Below, one piece after another: positions 29,493 through 39,979 of a stretch of DNA of 64,000 bases; the stretch's first letter is position 1, and every line of letters begins with the position of its first letter. The notes under the pieces were generated by a model that saw only the letters and a list, made by a program, of their open reading frames with translations, was not told the DNA's origin and did not search any database. Both the position numbers and the translations under genes were made by a program. The stretch is from contig NC_046675.1 in the NCBI RefSeq assembly GCF_003369915.1, positions 5,146,001 through 5,210,000 of the forward strand, read 5' to 3'. Origin of the DNA: Drosophila miranda (lineage: Eukaryota; Arthropoda; Insecta; Diptera; Drosophilidae).

Positions 29493-29686
29493 ATCCAGCG
29501 CTCCGAGACGATGGCACCACCACATAGATGACTGTCGCCCGGCACGGTCTGCAGGGAGATTTGGTACGGAGCATCACCCTCGGCGGCATTATGGCCACCC
29601 ACTATGAACTGCTCTTTCCTGGCCGCCAAGGTGCCATTAAGAAATCCCACAAATATGTAGAGTACTAGGCACCGTGGTAATATCAT
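28880..29686 (-). CDS. serine protease homologue A (His to Gln)
   Basis: 268 residues, single exon. Signal peptide about 1-21, then a very short pro-region and an IVGG N terminus after Phe rather than Arg/Lys (EQF|IVGG). The catalytic positions read Q70 (LTAGQC), D115 (HNDIALLRL) and S211 (GDSGGP). Because the general-base His is Gln, it should be inactive or nearly so, making it an S1A serine protease homologue. Disulfide cysteines of the fold are present. The TATA-like GTATAACC on the minus strand (29733-29740) and CCAGTC near 29706 may be its promoter. It is divergent from gene B, sharing about 220 bp of upstream DNA with GATA-type motifs (TTATC, GATAAG). It was the donor for the two half-copies on the left. 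Confidence 0.85.
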   Translation of the reverse strand: MILPRCLVLYIFVGFLNGTLAARKEQFIVGGHNAAEGDAPYQISLQTVPGDSHLCGGAIVSERWILTAGQCVKGYPADRLQVATGSIRYTLPGAIYYPESIYLHCNYDSPKYHNDIALLRLNESIVYDALTQPVALPTAAFPQGTAELLFTGWGSQSVAGSLPVQLQRVQQQHITSQVCSTLLAAYEDVELGACHVCGFRQANIGACHGDSGGPLVYEGTLVGILNFFVPCAQGVPDLFMNVMYYRDWIRQTMSGNGKCSQVHKQQIG

Positions 29687-29907
29687 GGCTGATATCCAAG
29701 CAAAGACTGGGGTTGGATAGCCAGAAAATATTGGTTATACCCTTCGTCGATTGTGATTGATATTGTAAAGCAAAGTGGCCTGACCAAAGGTTCTGCTTCG
29801 ACCAATCGTGGCCATAAACAGATTTTTTATCTGACTTCGATAAGTGGCGAAAAAGAGGTTCCAACACAACTTTCACATGTCATTAGCTGACCAGACATAG
29901 ACCTAAG
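29687..29907. promoter_or_regulatory. A/B divergent promoter region with GATA motifs
   Basis: A 221-bp shared upstream region. It includes 'tttttatctgac' (29823-29834) and 'cgataag' (29838-29844), both GATA-factor cores. GATA sites are known upstream of Drosophila midgut digestive genes, so gut expression is a reasonable inference. Confidence 0.4.
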
Positions 29908-30775
29908 ATGACAGCACTGGCTCTACGTCTTCTGGTGGCCAGCGCCTTTTCCTGCATATCAGGCATACGCATCAAGACCAACTCCAGCACCGCCTTCAAG
30001 GATCAGCGCATTGTTGGAGGCGAGGCAGCCCCGGAAGGATTTGCCCCCTACCAGATCTCCCTCCAGAGTCTATCCGGTGCCCACTCCTGCGGTGGTGCGA
30101 TCATTGCCGAACAGTGGGTCCTGACCGCCGCTCACTGTGTCCAGGGCGCAGATGTACAGCTGATGGTGGTCGTCTCCGGTACCAATCAGTACAATAGCAG
30201 GGAAAATCGTCACTTTGTCCGGGCCGTACACATCCACTGCAACTACGACAACCCGTTGATGCACAATGACATCGCTTTGCTGCATCTGAACGACTCCATT
30301 GTGTGGAACGAACGGACACAGCCGATTCCTCTGCCTGTGGCCCCCATGCAGCCGGGAGCCGAAGTGGTTCTCACTGGCTGGGGCTCCACCATATTGTGGG
30401 GCAACAGTCCAATTGATCTGCAGATCCTCTATCTCCAGTATGTACCTCATCGCGAGTGCCTAGAGGCTCTGAGCAACGACCCCGATTGCGATGTGGGTCA
30501 TATCTGCACCTTCTCGCGGCAGGGCGAGGGCGCCTGCCATGGAGACTCGGGCGGCCCTTTAGTCAGCGATGGCTATCTGGTGGGTCTCGTCAACTGGGGC
30601 TGGCCTTGTGCCACCGGCGTTCCGGTAAGAGTTCTGCAGAAACCTTTTTCCAAATTTAATCCCTGTGTTCCTTCCCCAGGATGTCCATGCCAATGTGTTA
30701 TTCTACAGCGATTGGATACGCACTGTCATAAGCGGGAATACGAAGTGTGGAGGCTACCACACCACAGAGCGCTAG
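29908..30775 (+). CDS. serine protease B, S1A family, active triad
   Basis: Two exons: 29908-30624 and 30680-30775 (55-bp GT-AG intron, phase 0, between Pro and Asp of GVP|DVHAN), giving 270 residues. Signal peptide about 1-19, activation DQR|IVGG, and the triad H76 (TAAHC), D121 (HNDIALLHL), S214 (GDSGGP). The residues before the Ser read GACH, so S1-pocket position 189 is Gly and specificity is more likely chymotrypsin- or elastase-like than tryptic. AATAAA at 30795-30800. It is a probable secreted digestive enzyme. It was lost from both duplicated units. Confidence 0.88.
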
Positions 30776-30854
30776 AGGACGTGGCTATCGTGACAATAAA
30801 ATAAAACGAAAACGATAAAAACCTCTTCGATAAGACAAGCCCCTTAATAAAGCA

Positions 30855-30889
30855 TTTATAGTGATGAAAGTACCTTTTGGTCTTCAGTT
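30855..30889 (+). promoter_or_regulatory. TATA box and initiator of gene C
   Basis: TTTATA (30855-30860) and TCAGTT (30884-30889) are 31 bp apart. The TATA lies only ~55 bp after gene B's poly(A) signal, so the genes are tightly packed. Confidence 0.55.
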
Positions 30890-30912
30890 CAGTCCGTGGC
30901 GAAACGTTCGAG

Positions 30913-31707
30913 ATGCAGTTGCTTTACCCTTGCCTAATATTCCTTCTTCTCCAGTCTGGCCAGAGCCAGGCCAAGCGGCTGGTAGGACCATCCCTTGAAG
31001 CCCCCTCGAGTCGCATTAAGGGCGGCCAGGAGGCAGAGACTGGATTTGCACCCTACCAGGTGTCCCTGCAGCCCGTTGTGGGCGCCCACAACTGTGGTGG
31101 GGCTATTCTCAACGAGCAGTGGATCATCACCGCCGGACACTGCGTGGAGACATTCGCTCCGGCGCTGGTGAACGTGATAGCCGGTACGAATCGCTGGGCA
31201 GAGCCCGGGGCGGTGTACTACACCGCCGAGATCCACATTCACTGCATGTACGATCAGCCGTATTTGCACAACGACATTGCCCTGGTGAAGCTCACCCAAA
31301 ACATCACCTTCAACGAGCTGACCCAACCCATTAAGCTGCCAACGCGGCCTGTCCGGGAGGGGGATGAGATAGTCCTCACCGGATGGGGTGCGGAGGAGGC
31401 CTATGGCAGCTCCACGGAGAACCTGCAGAAGCTGAGTCTGGGCTTTGTACCCCTCGACGAGTGCAAGGAGATCTTCAATCAGACCAGCGGCATGGGTGTG
31501 GGGCACATCTGCACCTACTCCCGTGAGGGCGAGGGCGCCTGTCACGGCGACTCGGGCGGACCTTTGGTCCGCGATGGCCAGCTGGTGGGTCTGGTCAACT
31601 GGGGTAGGCCCTGCGGCGTCGGCCTACCCGATGTCCAGGCGAATGTGTGGTACTACCTCGACTGGATACGCCGCAGGATCAGCGGAAACTCCAAATGCAC
31701 TGCCTAG
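30913..31707 (+). CDS. serine protease C, S1A family, active triad
   Basis: 264 residues, no intron. The start is the first ATG after the initiator; the open frame upstream has no ATG. Signal peptide about 1-20, a pro-segment to SSR, then an unusual N terminus IKGG. Triad H76 (ITAGHC), D121 (HNDIALVKL), S214 (GDSGGP). GACH before the Ser gives Gly189. Two NxS/T sites (NIT, NQT) suggest glycosylation. It is convergent with gene D, with 61 bp between stop codons. AATAAA at 31722-31727. Confidence 0.88.
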   Translation: MQLLYPCLIFLLLQSGQSQAKRLVGPSLEAPSSRIKGGQEAETGFAPYQVSLQPVVGAHNCGGAILNEQWIITAGHCVETFAPALVNVIAGTNRWAEPGAVYYTAEIHIHCMYDQPYLHNDIALVKLTQNITFNELTQPIKLPTRPVREGDEIVLTGWGAEEAYGSSTENLQKLSLGFVPLDECKEIFNQTSGMGVGHICTYSREGEGACHGDSGGPLVRDGQLVGLVNWGRPCGVGLPDVQANVWYYLDWIRRRISGNSKCTA

Positions 31708-31768
31708 AGAACTTAGTGTACAATAAAGATCATACCATTAACCCGGCACGACACTGGCTTTATTTTCA

Positions 31769-32629
31769 TCACAGACTGGGATAGTTGCTGGCATAGCAGT
31801 GGCAGGTCTTGCAGGGTCCGTTTATCATGGATCGAATCCAGTCCAAGTAGAAGTAGATGGAGGCATGGCTATCGGGGACGCCAGTGGCACAGGGATAGCC
31901 CCAGTTGACCACGCCGTACAGCTGTCCGTTGGCTGTCAGCGGACCTCCGGAATCGCCGTGGCAGGCGCCCTGTCCGCCCGACGTCAGCGTGCACACGTGG
32001 CAATAACCGTTCAGGGGATCGTTGTCCAGTAACTTCTGGCAAGTGGGATAATCGACGTACGTGAGGGAGGCCTTCTGCAGCACATCAGGGGAGTCACCCC
32101 ACAATTCGGTAGAGCCCCATCCAGTGAGCAGGAGTTCTGTGCCATTGGCCAGCGGCTCCTTGGGCAAGGCTATGGGCTGTGTGACCTCGTTAAACACAAT
32201 CGAGTCGTTCAGCTTGATCAGGGCAATGTCGTTGGCGTAGTTAGGTACGTTGTAGTTGCAGTGCACCCAGTACTCCTCCACAAAGTACCTAGCATCGGGC
32301 TCGGCCCAGCGAACAGTGCCGGTGGCCACCCGCAGGTAGCTGGGATTATATCCGTAAACACAGTGGGCCGCCGTCACGACCCACCGCTCGTTGAGGATCG
32401 CTCCACCGCACATGTGATCGTAGTAATAGCTTCCCTGCAGTGAGATCTGGTACTTGGCCAGACCCAGCTCCGCATCCGTGCCATCTATGACGCGACCTTC
32501 GAACGCTCTGGCCTCCTGGGATAACCTTTCCTGCTGCTTGGCGCTCAGCGGCGCCACTCGAATGGCTCTAGTTGATCCACTGAGCAGGATCAGGAGGATC
32601 GTCGTCGCATATGCCAGGCGTACCAGCAT
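31769..32629 (-). CDS. serine protease D, S1A family, active triad
   Basis: 286 residues, single exon. Signal peptide about 1-22, a longer pro-peptide (to R46), and activation GR|VIDG instead of IVGG. Triad H89 (TAAHC), D134 (ANDIALIKL), S227 (GDSGGP). Gly at position 189. The C terminus extends with three extra cysteines (GPCKTCHC), unusual in this cluster. TATA GTATAAAAGC at 32689-32698 on the minus strand. Poly(A) signal at 31759-31764. It is the parent of the two D-A fusion ORFs. Confidence 0.88.
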   Translation of the reverse strand: MLVRLAYATTILLILLSGSTRAIRVAPLSAKQQERLSQEARAFEGRVIDGTDAELGLAKYQISLQGSYYYDHMCGGAILNERWVVTAAHCVYGYNPSYLRVATGTVRWAEPDARYFVEEYWVHCNYNVPNYANDIALIKLNDSIVFNEVTQPIALPKEPLANGTELLLTGWGSTELWGDSPDVLQKASLTYVDYPTCQKLLDNDPLNGYCHVCTLTSGGQGACHGDSGGPLTANGQLYGVVNWGYPCATGVPDSHASIYFYLDWIRSMINGPCKTCHCYASNYPSL

Positions 32630-32688
32630 AGTGAATGATTCGTTGAATTTGTGCGTGCCTATTAAGCGTATCCATGTGTCGTGATTTT

Positions 32689-32698
32689 GCTTTTATAC
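32689..32698 (-). promoter_or_regulatory. TATA box of gene D
   Basis: GTATAAAAGC, 60 bp upstream of the start codon, conserved in both fusion copies. Upstream (32700-33510) is AT-rich DNA with no gene; GATA-type motifs occur near 33130 and 33150. Confidence 0.6.
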
Positions 32699-33510
32699 TC
32701 AACAGAAAGGAAAGCTTGGATATATCGTAAGAGTTTTATCGTAAATCGGATTCGATGTTCCTCCAAGTTGTATCTATACCATAAACCAGATACGAGTATC
32801 ATAAAGTGATACAGACGGCACTCTGATTATGATTTTGTGACAGGGCTATCAATGTCACCAGCGTCAATTAATAGTCAATAGTTCGGAACCGGCCAGTACT
32901 TGGACATTGGCTCAGAGCCAGGGCCAGCAAGCCCCTAAGTCCAGGGAGGCAGTACAACAACTTTATAAAGAAAGTATAAAGAGAGTATATTCTAGTATTA
33001 AATCACTCTGAAGTTTCCGCATAATGCTCTAAATTGTATTAACCATTCGAAAAATACTCATTTTAAATTAATTATTATCTGATTCCAATCGAGTACGCAG
33101 AAATTCATACAAGATTCAGAAATTATAAAGATAAAGATAACAAAGCTTCATCGTTATTATCCCATCCATCCCCTGCATTTTCTTACTATTTACCTAAAAC
33201 ATTGGATCTCGATCAGTCTACGAATTATCTCAATATCTTATTGTGCAATACTTATTTCCTCTTTGAAATTCCTCAGCCCTCGCCAGGGCTTAATCTACAA
33301 TCGCAAAACGATTATATCTTATGTCTTGATAGCATTTTGTGTACAAATAGATCCATAAAAGCATTGATTGCCCCGTTTAAAACCAGGTATGACCAGCGAA
33401 TAGCCTTTACCTTTTGGTTTTCCCTTCCCAAAAGTAATTTTATCAAAATTACTATCAATAAATATGTATATTTCACATTTCTAACACGATTTTATGTCTT
33501 TGTCTTTATT

Positions 33511-34379
33511 CTAGTTAACCCGATTCTTGCACCCCGTGGGAGTCCTTCGGATCCAATCCTGATAGTAAACCGTGTTGGCATACCTAGAAAAGAAATATTT
33601 GGGAGTAACTCTTTGGAGTTGGAAAAAATAATGGAAAATTGAGCCACTTACATGTCTGGCAGACCAACACCGCAGGGTCGTCCCCAGTTTACCAGACCCA
33701 CCAGCTTGCCCTCCCACATGATTGGACCGCCGGAGTCGCCGGAGCAGGCCCCCTCTCCCGCGCTTGTTAGGGTGCAGATGTGTCCGATGTCGATGCCCTC
33801 GTGATAGTCCCAGGCCTTGCGGCACTCCTCGTGATCGATGATCGTCAGGTTGAGGGTCTGCAGGCGCTCGACTGTCGGCAAACTGTTCTCCGGAGCTCCC
33901 CAACCAGTCAGGATTACTGTGGCCCCCACTGGAGGCTGCTCGGAGCTGAGCTTCACCATCTGAGTGCGATCATTCATGATGATCGATTCGTTCACGTGGA
34001 TTAGTCCAATATCATTGTTATATATGTACGGGACGTCGTAGAGGCAGTGCACCAGCGCCTCGTCCGGATAGAGCATCTGTCCGGGCTCCGAGCGGTTGTT
34101 GGTTCCCACCACAATCCTAATATCATTGATGCCGTAGTCCAGGGCACAGTGGCCGGCGGTGAGTATCCATTCCTTGTCGAGGATGACACCGCCGCAGATG
34201 TGCGTCTTCCAGACTGTTTGTATGGACACCTGATAAGGAGCCGCTCCCTCCTCGGCTTCGTGGCCACCCACAATGCGGTTGTCCGACACTTTACGATCCA
34301 ATCGTTTCGAAAATGTGACGTCAAGGGAACTGCCCAGCAGAAGCAGATAAATTAAAGACAAACGTCCAGTCCAGGGCAT
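33511..34379 (-). CDS. serine protease E, S1A family, active triad
   Basis: Exon 1 34379-33652, intron 33651-33584 (68 bp, GTAAGT...CTAG, phase 2), exon 2 33583-33511; 266 residues. The start is the ATG of MPWTGRLSL, since the longer frame has no upstream ATG. Signal peptide about 1-20, activation DNR|IVGG, triad H77 (LTAGHC), D123 (NNDIGLIHV), S216 (GDSGGP). Position 189 is Gly. The end reads PDMYANTVYYQDW after splicing. Its intron is where the tumbleweed retrocopy landed in the duplicated copies. Confidence 0.87.
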
Positions 34380-34471
34380 GATCGACGCAATAGAGACACA
34401 GAGACGACGGACGGAGACAGATCCAGACGAATTAATGACCAGCAATGGAAAATTGTATGACCCAACTGGGC

Positions 34472-34481
34472 GTTTTTATAT
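34472..34481 (-). promoter_or_regulatory. TATA box of gene E
   Basis: ATATAAAAAC on the minus strand, about 100 bp upstream of the start codon. GATA-type motif 'gttatcgctc' nearby at 34500. Confidence 0.5.
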
Positions 34482-34697
34482 GGATTCCATATAAACCGGC
34501 GTTATCGCTCGACTTGGGTCTTTCCACTGACCACTGGCCGAATCTTTATGGTCCCTCCTACCCCGATATCTTTACGGCTTTAAGGATAAAACCTAATCGG
34601 TATTCGGCGAAATTGTCTAATTGGAGCCGAGACCCATAAACTGATTCGATTCCGCGATGACTAGGCGAGGGCCAGTGAGCTGTCAAATCTCAGTCCT

Positions 34698-34705
34698 GTA
34701 TAAAT
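34698..34705 (+). promoter_or_regulatory. possible TATA box of gene F
   Basis: GTATAAAT, followed about 30 bp on by 'tcacaatg'. If used, gene F would have a ~190-nt leader carrying a short upstream ORF from the ATG at 34736. Confidence 0.35.
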
Positions 34706-34918
34706 GCACTCGCCATGCTTGCTGACCAGCTCACAATGCCCGCAGGCAGGCCGCAAGGCACTATGAATGCTGAGGAACACCACTTATCACCTTTTGGTTC
34801 CCATAAAATACCCTGTTATCCAACTTTTCCATGCGACGATAAGAACCATGTCGAACTAGAACTGTAATTATGAGGTGGTCAAAGCTTGGGGTTTCAGTTG
34901 CGATTGCACGGCACAGCA

Positions 34919-35855
34919 ATGAGATCTTTGTGGAAAATTACGGGGCTGCTCGGTCTGATTCTTCTGACCCTTCAGACAGCTGGAGCCCTGCGTTTGCGGG
35001 GGGAGCAGCTTCCGGGTGTAGCTGGGCTCAATAGACATCGAACAAGTGACGTGAATCCGTCCTTGGCGTCCTTGGCGAGGAGTGGGCCTGAGGGACGTGT
35101 GACCGGGGGCACAACAGCCACGGCGGGAAGCTGGCCCTGGATTGTGACTCTGCAGAATGTCTACGGCTATCATATCTGCGGAGGCGTCATCATCGACAAA
35201 GATTGGATTTTGACGGCCGCCAGTTGCGTCGCGGGCTTGAGGCCACGCAATGTGATAGTAGTCACAGGCACCTCGGACTGGTGGGACCTCTACGCCATTT
35301 ACTACATTGTGGACAGCATTAATGTCCACTGCAACTTCGACAAGCCGCTCTACCACAACGACGTGGCCCTGCTGCACATGGCGGATAGCATTGAGTTCAA
35401 CGAGAACACCACTAGCATCACCCTGGCCGACATTGACGAGCTGCAGGAGGGCGAAAAGCTGACCTTTGCCGGCTGGGGCAGTCCCACGGCGAGTGGCACC
35501 TACGAGAGGTATCTGCAGGAGGCATCGGGCACCTATGTGCCGGTGGAGCAGTGCCGCACCGAGCTGGGTGGCACCGAAGACGTGGACCTGGGACATGTGT
35601 GCGTGCAGTTGGCTGCCGGAACAGGTGCTTGCCATGGCGACACCGGCGGACCACTGATCGATGAGCAGAATCGTCTAGTGGGCATTGGCAATTGGGGCGT
35701 GCCCTGTGGCCTCGGCTATCCGGTAAGTATTATGTTATTATTATTGTTAATTGGCTGATTAATTGTTGAAACGTTTCCATTAGGATGTCTATGCCCGGAC
35801 TGCCTTCTACCACGATTGGCTCCGCACCACCATGAACGGCTGCACCATCAGCTAG
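34919..35855 (+). CDS. serine protease homologue F (His to Ser, Ser to Thr)
   Basis: Exons 34919-35722 and 35784-35855 (61-bp intron, phase 0 at YP|DVYAR); 291 residues. The first ATG gives signal peptide MRSLWKITGLLGLILL. A ~35-residue pro-region ends EGR|VTGG. Catalytic positions are S102 (LTAASC), D148 (HNDVALLHM) and T242 (GDTGGP), so two of three are changed. It should not act as a protease. Close relative of gene G. The S1 pocket region GACH is kept, so ligand binding without cleavage is conceivable. AATAAA at about 35915. Confidence 0.85.
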
Positions 35856-36133
35856 TCCGTCCGGACATTGGTCACCCATCACCTATCAGTTCTCTTGAGT
35901 TGTATTGCTGATTTAATAAAAATTATGGGATTTTTACGAGCTCAGAGTTCTGGGTTTTCTACGATCGCCCATGATTGAGATTGCACAAGCTTTATGGCTC
36001 TTCATTAATATCACGCCAGCCATCATTTATATCGTATATCGCATATCATATACTGAATATCGTACTATCCAAGTCTAGCTGCTTGCTTTTCACACCAGCC
36101 TGAAATCAGTCCAACTTCTACTGGTTGTCCAAC

Positions 36134-37967
36134 ATGTCTTGCCGCATCCGAGTACTCTCTTCGGTAGTCTGCCTCCTGCTGCTGCTGCTGGTGTCCTTCA
36201 CACAGGCAGAGCTCCGGCGTCGCGCCTTTACCGGCGTATCGGGTGCCGCCGCCGCGAATAAATTAAGTTCTCGTGTCGTGGGCGGCGAAGTGTCCGACGT
36301 TAAGGCGGCACCGTATCAGGTGTCGCTGCAGAACTCCTACGGGTACATACAAAACTTAAGTTATAATTTGAAGTAGGAACAGTACGCAAGTAGTGCTTTG
36401 ATTAGCTTTAAAAAAGGCTTCGACTTTAAGTGAACAATTCTGTGAGACACTGTACGGTTATTGTGATAATTTTGAATCCTTAATGATTATGATTAAGAAA
36501 CCCACACAGCCTTCAGTATTGTTGAGCCTGTCTCTCTATCTACCTGTTTTTAAACAAACTAGATTCCTTGATTTTAAGATGTAGCTAAATTCTTACAAAC
36601 ACAGATAAATAGCGTAATCGGGCGACAAATAGGATATCTTTTGAAAAATCCAAACTTCTGCATCTACACTCAGAAAATATGGCATTGTATAGAGAAATAC
36701 AGCCGTATTTAAGTGAAATATTCGTCTCTTAAATACAAACATAGTGAAATTAAATAGAATTCACTTAGAATTAAACATAAAAACATTAAACATTAAAAAG
36801 TCGTTTGAATATGGCCCATATTTAATCTAAATTTATAAATATTTAACTTAAATATCAAATATATTTATTTACTTAGTATACACGAATATTTCATATATAA
36901 AATAAATATATTTCCTATTGAAATTAAATATTTTTTTCTATCGATTCAGATTTAGATTTACGCACATATACAAATATTTAATATAAATATATTATTAAAT
37001 TTTTACATTTAAATATATATTCAATATATTTACATAAAATATTTTAATTTTAAGATAAAAATGTAAGTGGAAAAACACACAATCTATTGGTATATTAGTG
37101 TAAATAGTGTACTGTAATAGTGTAAATATTAAAATTTTAGGGCTTTTTTCTACCAAATCAAACTAAAATCTTATCTTCCTATCACGATTTTGACACAAAA
37201 TGTATCGATATGCAAGTCTCTTTTTGATTTTGATCGAGTTGATTTTTGCCTAATTATTTATTTATTTAATTGATTAATTGATTCTTTAAAAATTGATCAT
37301 AGATCATAATCCAATTTTGCCTGTTCAATCTATCTCTAGAAATCACTTCTGCGGTGGTGTCATCATTCACGATCAGTATGTGGTCACGGCGGCCAGTTGT
37401 CTGGCTGGTCTGCGCAAGAACAACGTGAAGGTTGTGACCACCACGTACAACGATTGGGGTCTAGACGGCTGGGAGTATGCTGTGGAGGAGATCATTCCCC
37501 ACTGCAACTTCGATCAGCCGCTGTATCACAATGACATAGCCCTGATCAAGACAAAGACGCTGTTCGCATACGACGAGGTTACACAGAACATTACCGTAGC
37601 ACCACTGGAGGATCAGGTCGAGGGTGAGAAGCTTACTATGTACGGATGGGGCAGCACTTCGGCTGGTGGCGACTTTGAGTGGGAGTTGCGACAGGTCGAT
37701 CTGACCTATGTGCCCACAGAGAAGTGCAATGCCACCTACGGGGGCACTGAGGATCTGGATGTGGGACACCTATGCGCCGTGGGACGGGTGGGCGCTGGAG
37801 CCTGTCATGGCGATGCCGGAGGACCGCTGGTCGACAGCCTGGGTCGCCTCGTAGGCGTCGGCAACTGGGGAGTACCCTGCGGCCATGGATTTCCCGATAT
37901 TTTCGCTCGCCTTAGCTTCTATTACAGCTGGATACAGTCCACGATCAACGGCTGCAGCATTTCCTAA
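36134..37967 (+). CDS. serine protease homologue G (His to Ser, Ser to Ala)
   Basis: Exons 36134-36342 and 37340-37967 joined across a 997-bp intron (donor GG|GTACAT, weak; acceptor TCTAG|A); 278 residues, reading QNSYG|NHFCGGV across the junction. Signal peptide about 1-25, activation SSR|VVGG. Catalytic positions S89 (VTAASC), D135 (HNDIALIKT), A229 (GDAGGP). It shares the His-to-Ser change and PCG(H/L)G(F/Y)P end with gene F, so both descend from one inactive ancestor, but lacks F's 3' intron. AATAAA at about 37971. Confidence 0.82.
36343..37339 (+). other. large AT-rich intron of gene G
   Basis: 997 bp where the cluster's other introns are 55-68 bp. Between about 36680 and 37140 it is extremely AT-rich, with recurrent 'aaatattta' words and a degenerate periodic look. 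It may be a decayed transposon or satellite-like expansion; no coding content. Confidence 0.6.
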
Positions 37968-39040
37968 GCAATAAAATGTGTTCCAATTTATTGTCAGACT
38001 TTTCTTCGCGGCTCTTCTTAAGATGGTACTTACAAAGTAATCAATTTCATGCCTTGCCTTATTTCTTTCACTCAAAATAATTGATTTGTCCGTCTCACTA
38101 AACCTTTTCATTGGGCCAAAGTCTACTTCACACTGAAGGCCACGGCAACCATTCATGTCTTAGACACAAAATTGGCAATAATTCGGATCTTAATCGTGAC
38201 AATCGCTAGACCAGACGTCTGGATGGATTATCACCGAAGTTGTTGTAACCATGGAAGATAAGTGAATCGTCAGAATTAGTATGCACCCACAATATGCTAT
38301 TGGGTTTTTTTATTTTTGAAGAGAAATACCCTAAAGCTTTCGGGAGTTTTTTATATGGTAAAAGGCTTCAATTGTGGAAATAAAAGAGAACTGTGAGAAG
38401 CCAAAAAAAACATATACTTTCACAAAGAAAACATTTAAAGAATGCTGAAGGAAAGCCACAATTTATATGGCAGAAGAAGTGCCAAAAAACTGTTTCCTTT
38501 TTCCATAGAATACCTCCAATTATACCAAGAATATCTCTACTTAGTGGAAAAAAGAATTCCATTCAATGAATTGATTAATAATTAATTTTGTTTACCCTTC
38601 CGCTATCTTTTGAAAGCAAATCACAGCGAAATATTATATACTTTGAGGGTATGCCAGCTTCTGTGTCTGCTACCTGATTGGCAAAAAACATTTCTTACTC
38701 GTAATTGTTCCCGCCGAATGTGGAGTAAAGTTCCATTCGTATCCGACGCCGATTACGGCATTATCAGCTGTCGACGTCTGCAGATCACTGAAAGAGCTCG
38801 GGCTCCGATCAAAGTGCGCCCACGTTACGTATGAGTAATAAGTCGTTTGTCGTGTGCGGCTTGTCTATTAATTCCCCCAGCTGCTGTTTTCCCCAATGCT
38901 TATTTATCAGGTAACACTGCGCGTATTGGCTATGGTAATTGTCATTATCGAAGCTTCCCCCGAACCGGGCCGCTTATCGCGATAGTATTCAAAGAAAGTC
39001 TCGGTTGATAAGGGAATTTCGCCTAGAAGCGTGTTGGGTC

Positions 39041-39048
39041 TATAAAAG
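39041..39048 (+). promoter_or_regulatory. TATA box of gene H
   Basis: TATAAAAG, with 'ttatcgcgatag' (38973-38984) and 'gttgataag' (39004-39012) GATA-type motifs just upstream. The interval 37980-39040 otherwise shows no gene. Confidence 0.6.
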
Positions 39049-39157
39049 CAAAAGGAGAGCCAAAATGCCTTCAAACGGCAGTCGAAAGTTGAAGCTACCA
39101 CAACATAAAGAAAAAGCATTTAGAGTTCAAATCCAAAATATACACTTTATCAACAAG

Positions 39158-39979
39158 ATGAAGTTCCTTCTATTGACCAGTGTCCTGTTGATCATCGTTT
39201 CCCAATGCGTGGCGCGAGAGATTGGAGTAGTCCGTCGGCACCAGCGACCCCATCACCTGGGCACCGTTAAGCCAGAGACAAGGGTTGTGGGCGGCACCGA
39301 TGCCCCCGCCGGTTTCGCCCCCTACCAGGTGTCCATCATGAGCACCTTTGGCGAGCATGTGTGCGGCGGCAGCATCATCGGCGATCGCTGGATCCTGACG
39401 GCCGCCCACTGCCTGGAGTGGCCCACACAGTACCTGAAGATCGTGACCGGCAGCAATGACTACACCAAGCCCGGCGCTGAGTATCTGGTGGATGGGGCCA
39501 AGGTCCACTGCGGTCACGACAAGCCCGCCTATCACAATGACATTGCACTCATCCACACGGCCAAGCCCATTGTCTATAATGCGCTGACGCAGCCCATCCA
39601 GCTGGCCAGCAAGGGCAGCCTCCCCACAGCTGGGGACACGCTCACCCTGACTGGATGGGGCAGCACCCGCACCTGGGGACGCTATGTCACCGATCTGCAG
39701 AAGATCGATCTGAAGTACATCGCACATTCGAGCTGCGAGTCCAAGGTGCGCAATATCAACTGGCTGAGCGAGGGACACCTGTGCACCTTCACCCAGGACG
39801 GAGAAGGCTCCTGCCACGGCGACTCCGGCGGCCCGCTGGTGGACGAGAACGGAACCCTCGTGGGCGTCGTCAACTGGGGAGAGGCCTGCGCCATCGGGTA
39901 TCCGGATGTGTACGGATCCGTGGCATACTATCGGGATTGGATAAATGAGATGATGACAGAAGCGGGCACCGCGTGCTAA
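39158..39979 (+). CDS. serine protease H, S1A family, active triad (CG5246-like)
   Basis: 273 residues, no intron. The start at the ATG of MKFLLLTSVL gives a proper signal peptide; an upstream in-frame ATG would bury it. Activation ETR|VVGG. Triad H84 (LTAAHC), D128 (HNDIALIHT), S223 (GDSGGP), with GSCH before the Ser. From memory it resembles D. melanogaster CG5246 along its length (for example GEHVCGGSII, SEGHLCTFTQ); this is recall, not a search. Likely secreted digestive enzyme. Confidence 0.88.
   Translation: MKFLLLTSVLLIIVSQCVAREIGVVRRHQRPHHLGTVKPETRVVGGTDAPAGFAPYQVSIMSTFGEHVCGGSIIGDRWILTAAHCLEWPTQYLKIVTGSNDYTKPGAEYLVDGAKVHCGHDKPAYHNDIALIHTAKPIVYNALTQPIQLASKGSLPTAGDTLTLTGWGSTRTWGRYVTDLQKIDLKYIAHSSCESKVRNINWLSEGHLCTFTQDGEGSCHGDSGGPLVDENGTLVGVVNWGEACAIGYPDVYGSVAYYRDWINEMMTEAGTAC

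Noticed and set aside
34868-35635. 255-codon open frame on the minus strand
   Set aside because: Antisense of protease homologue F; no recognisable protein features.
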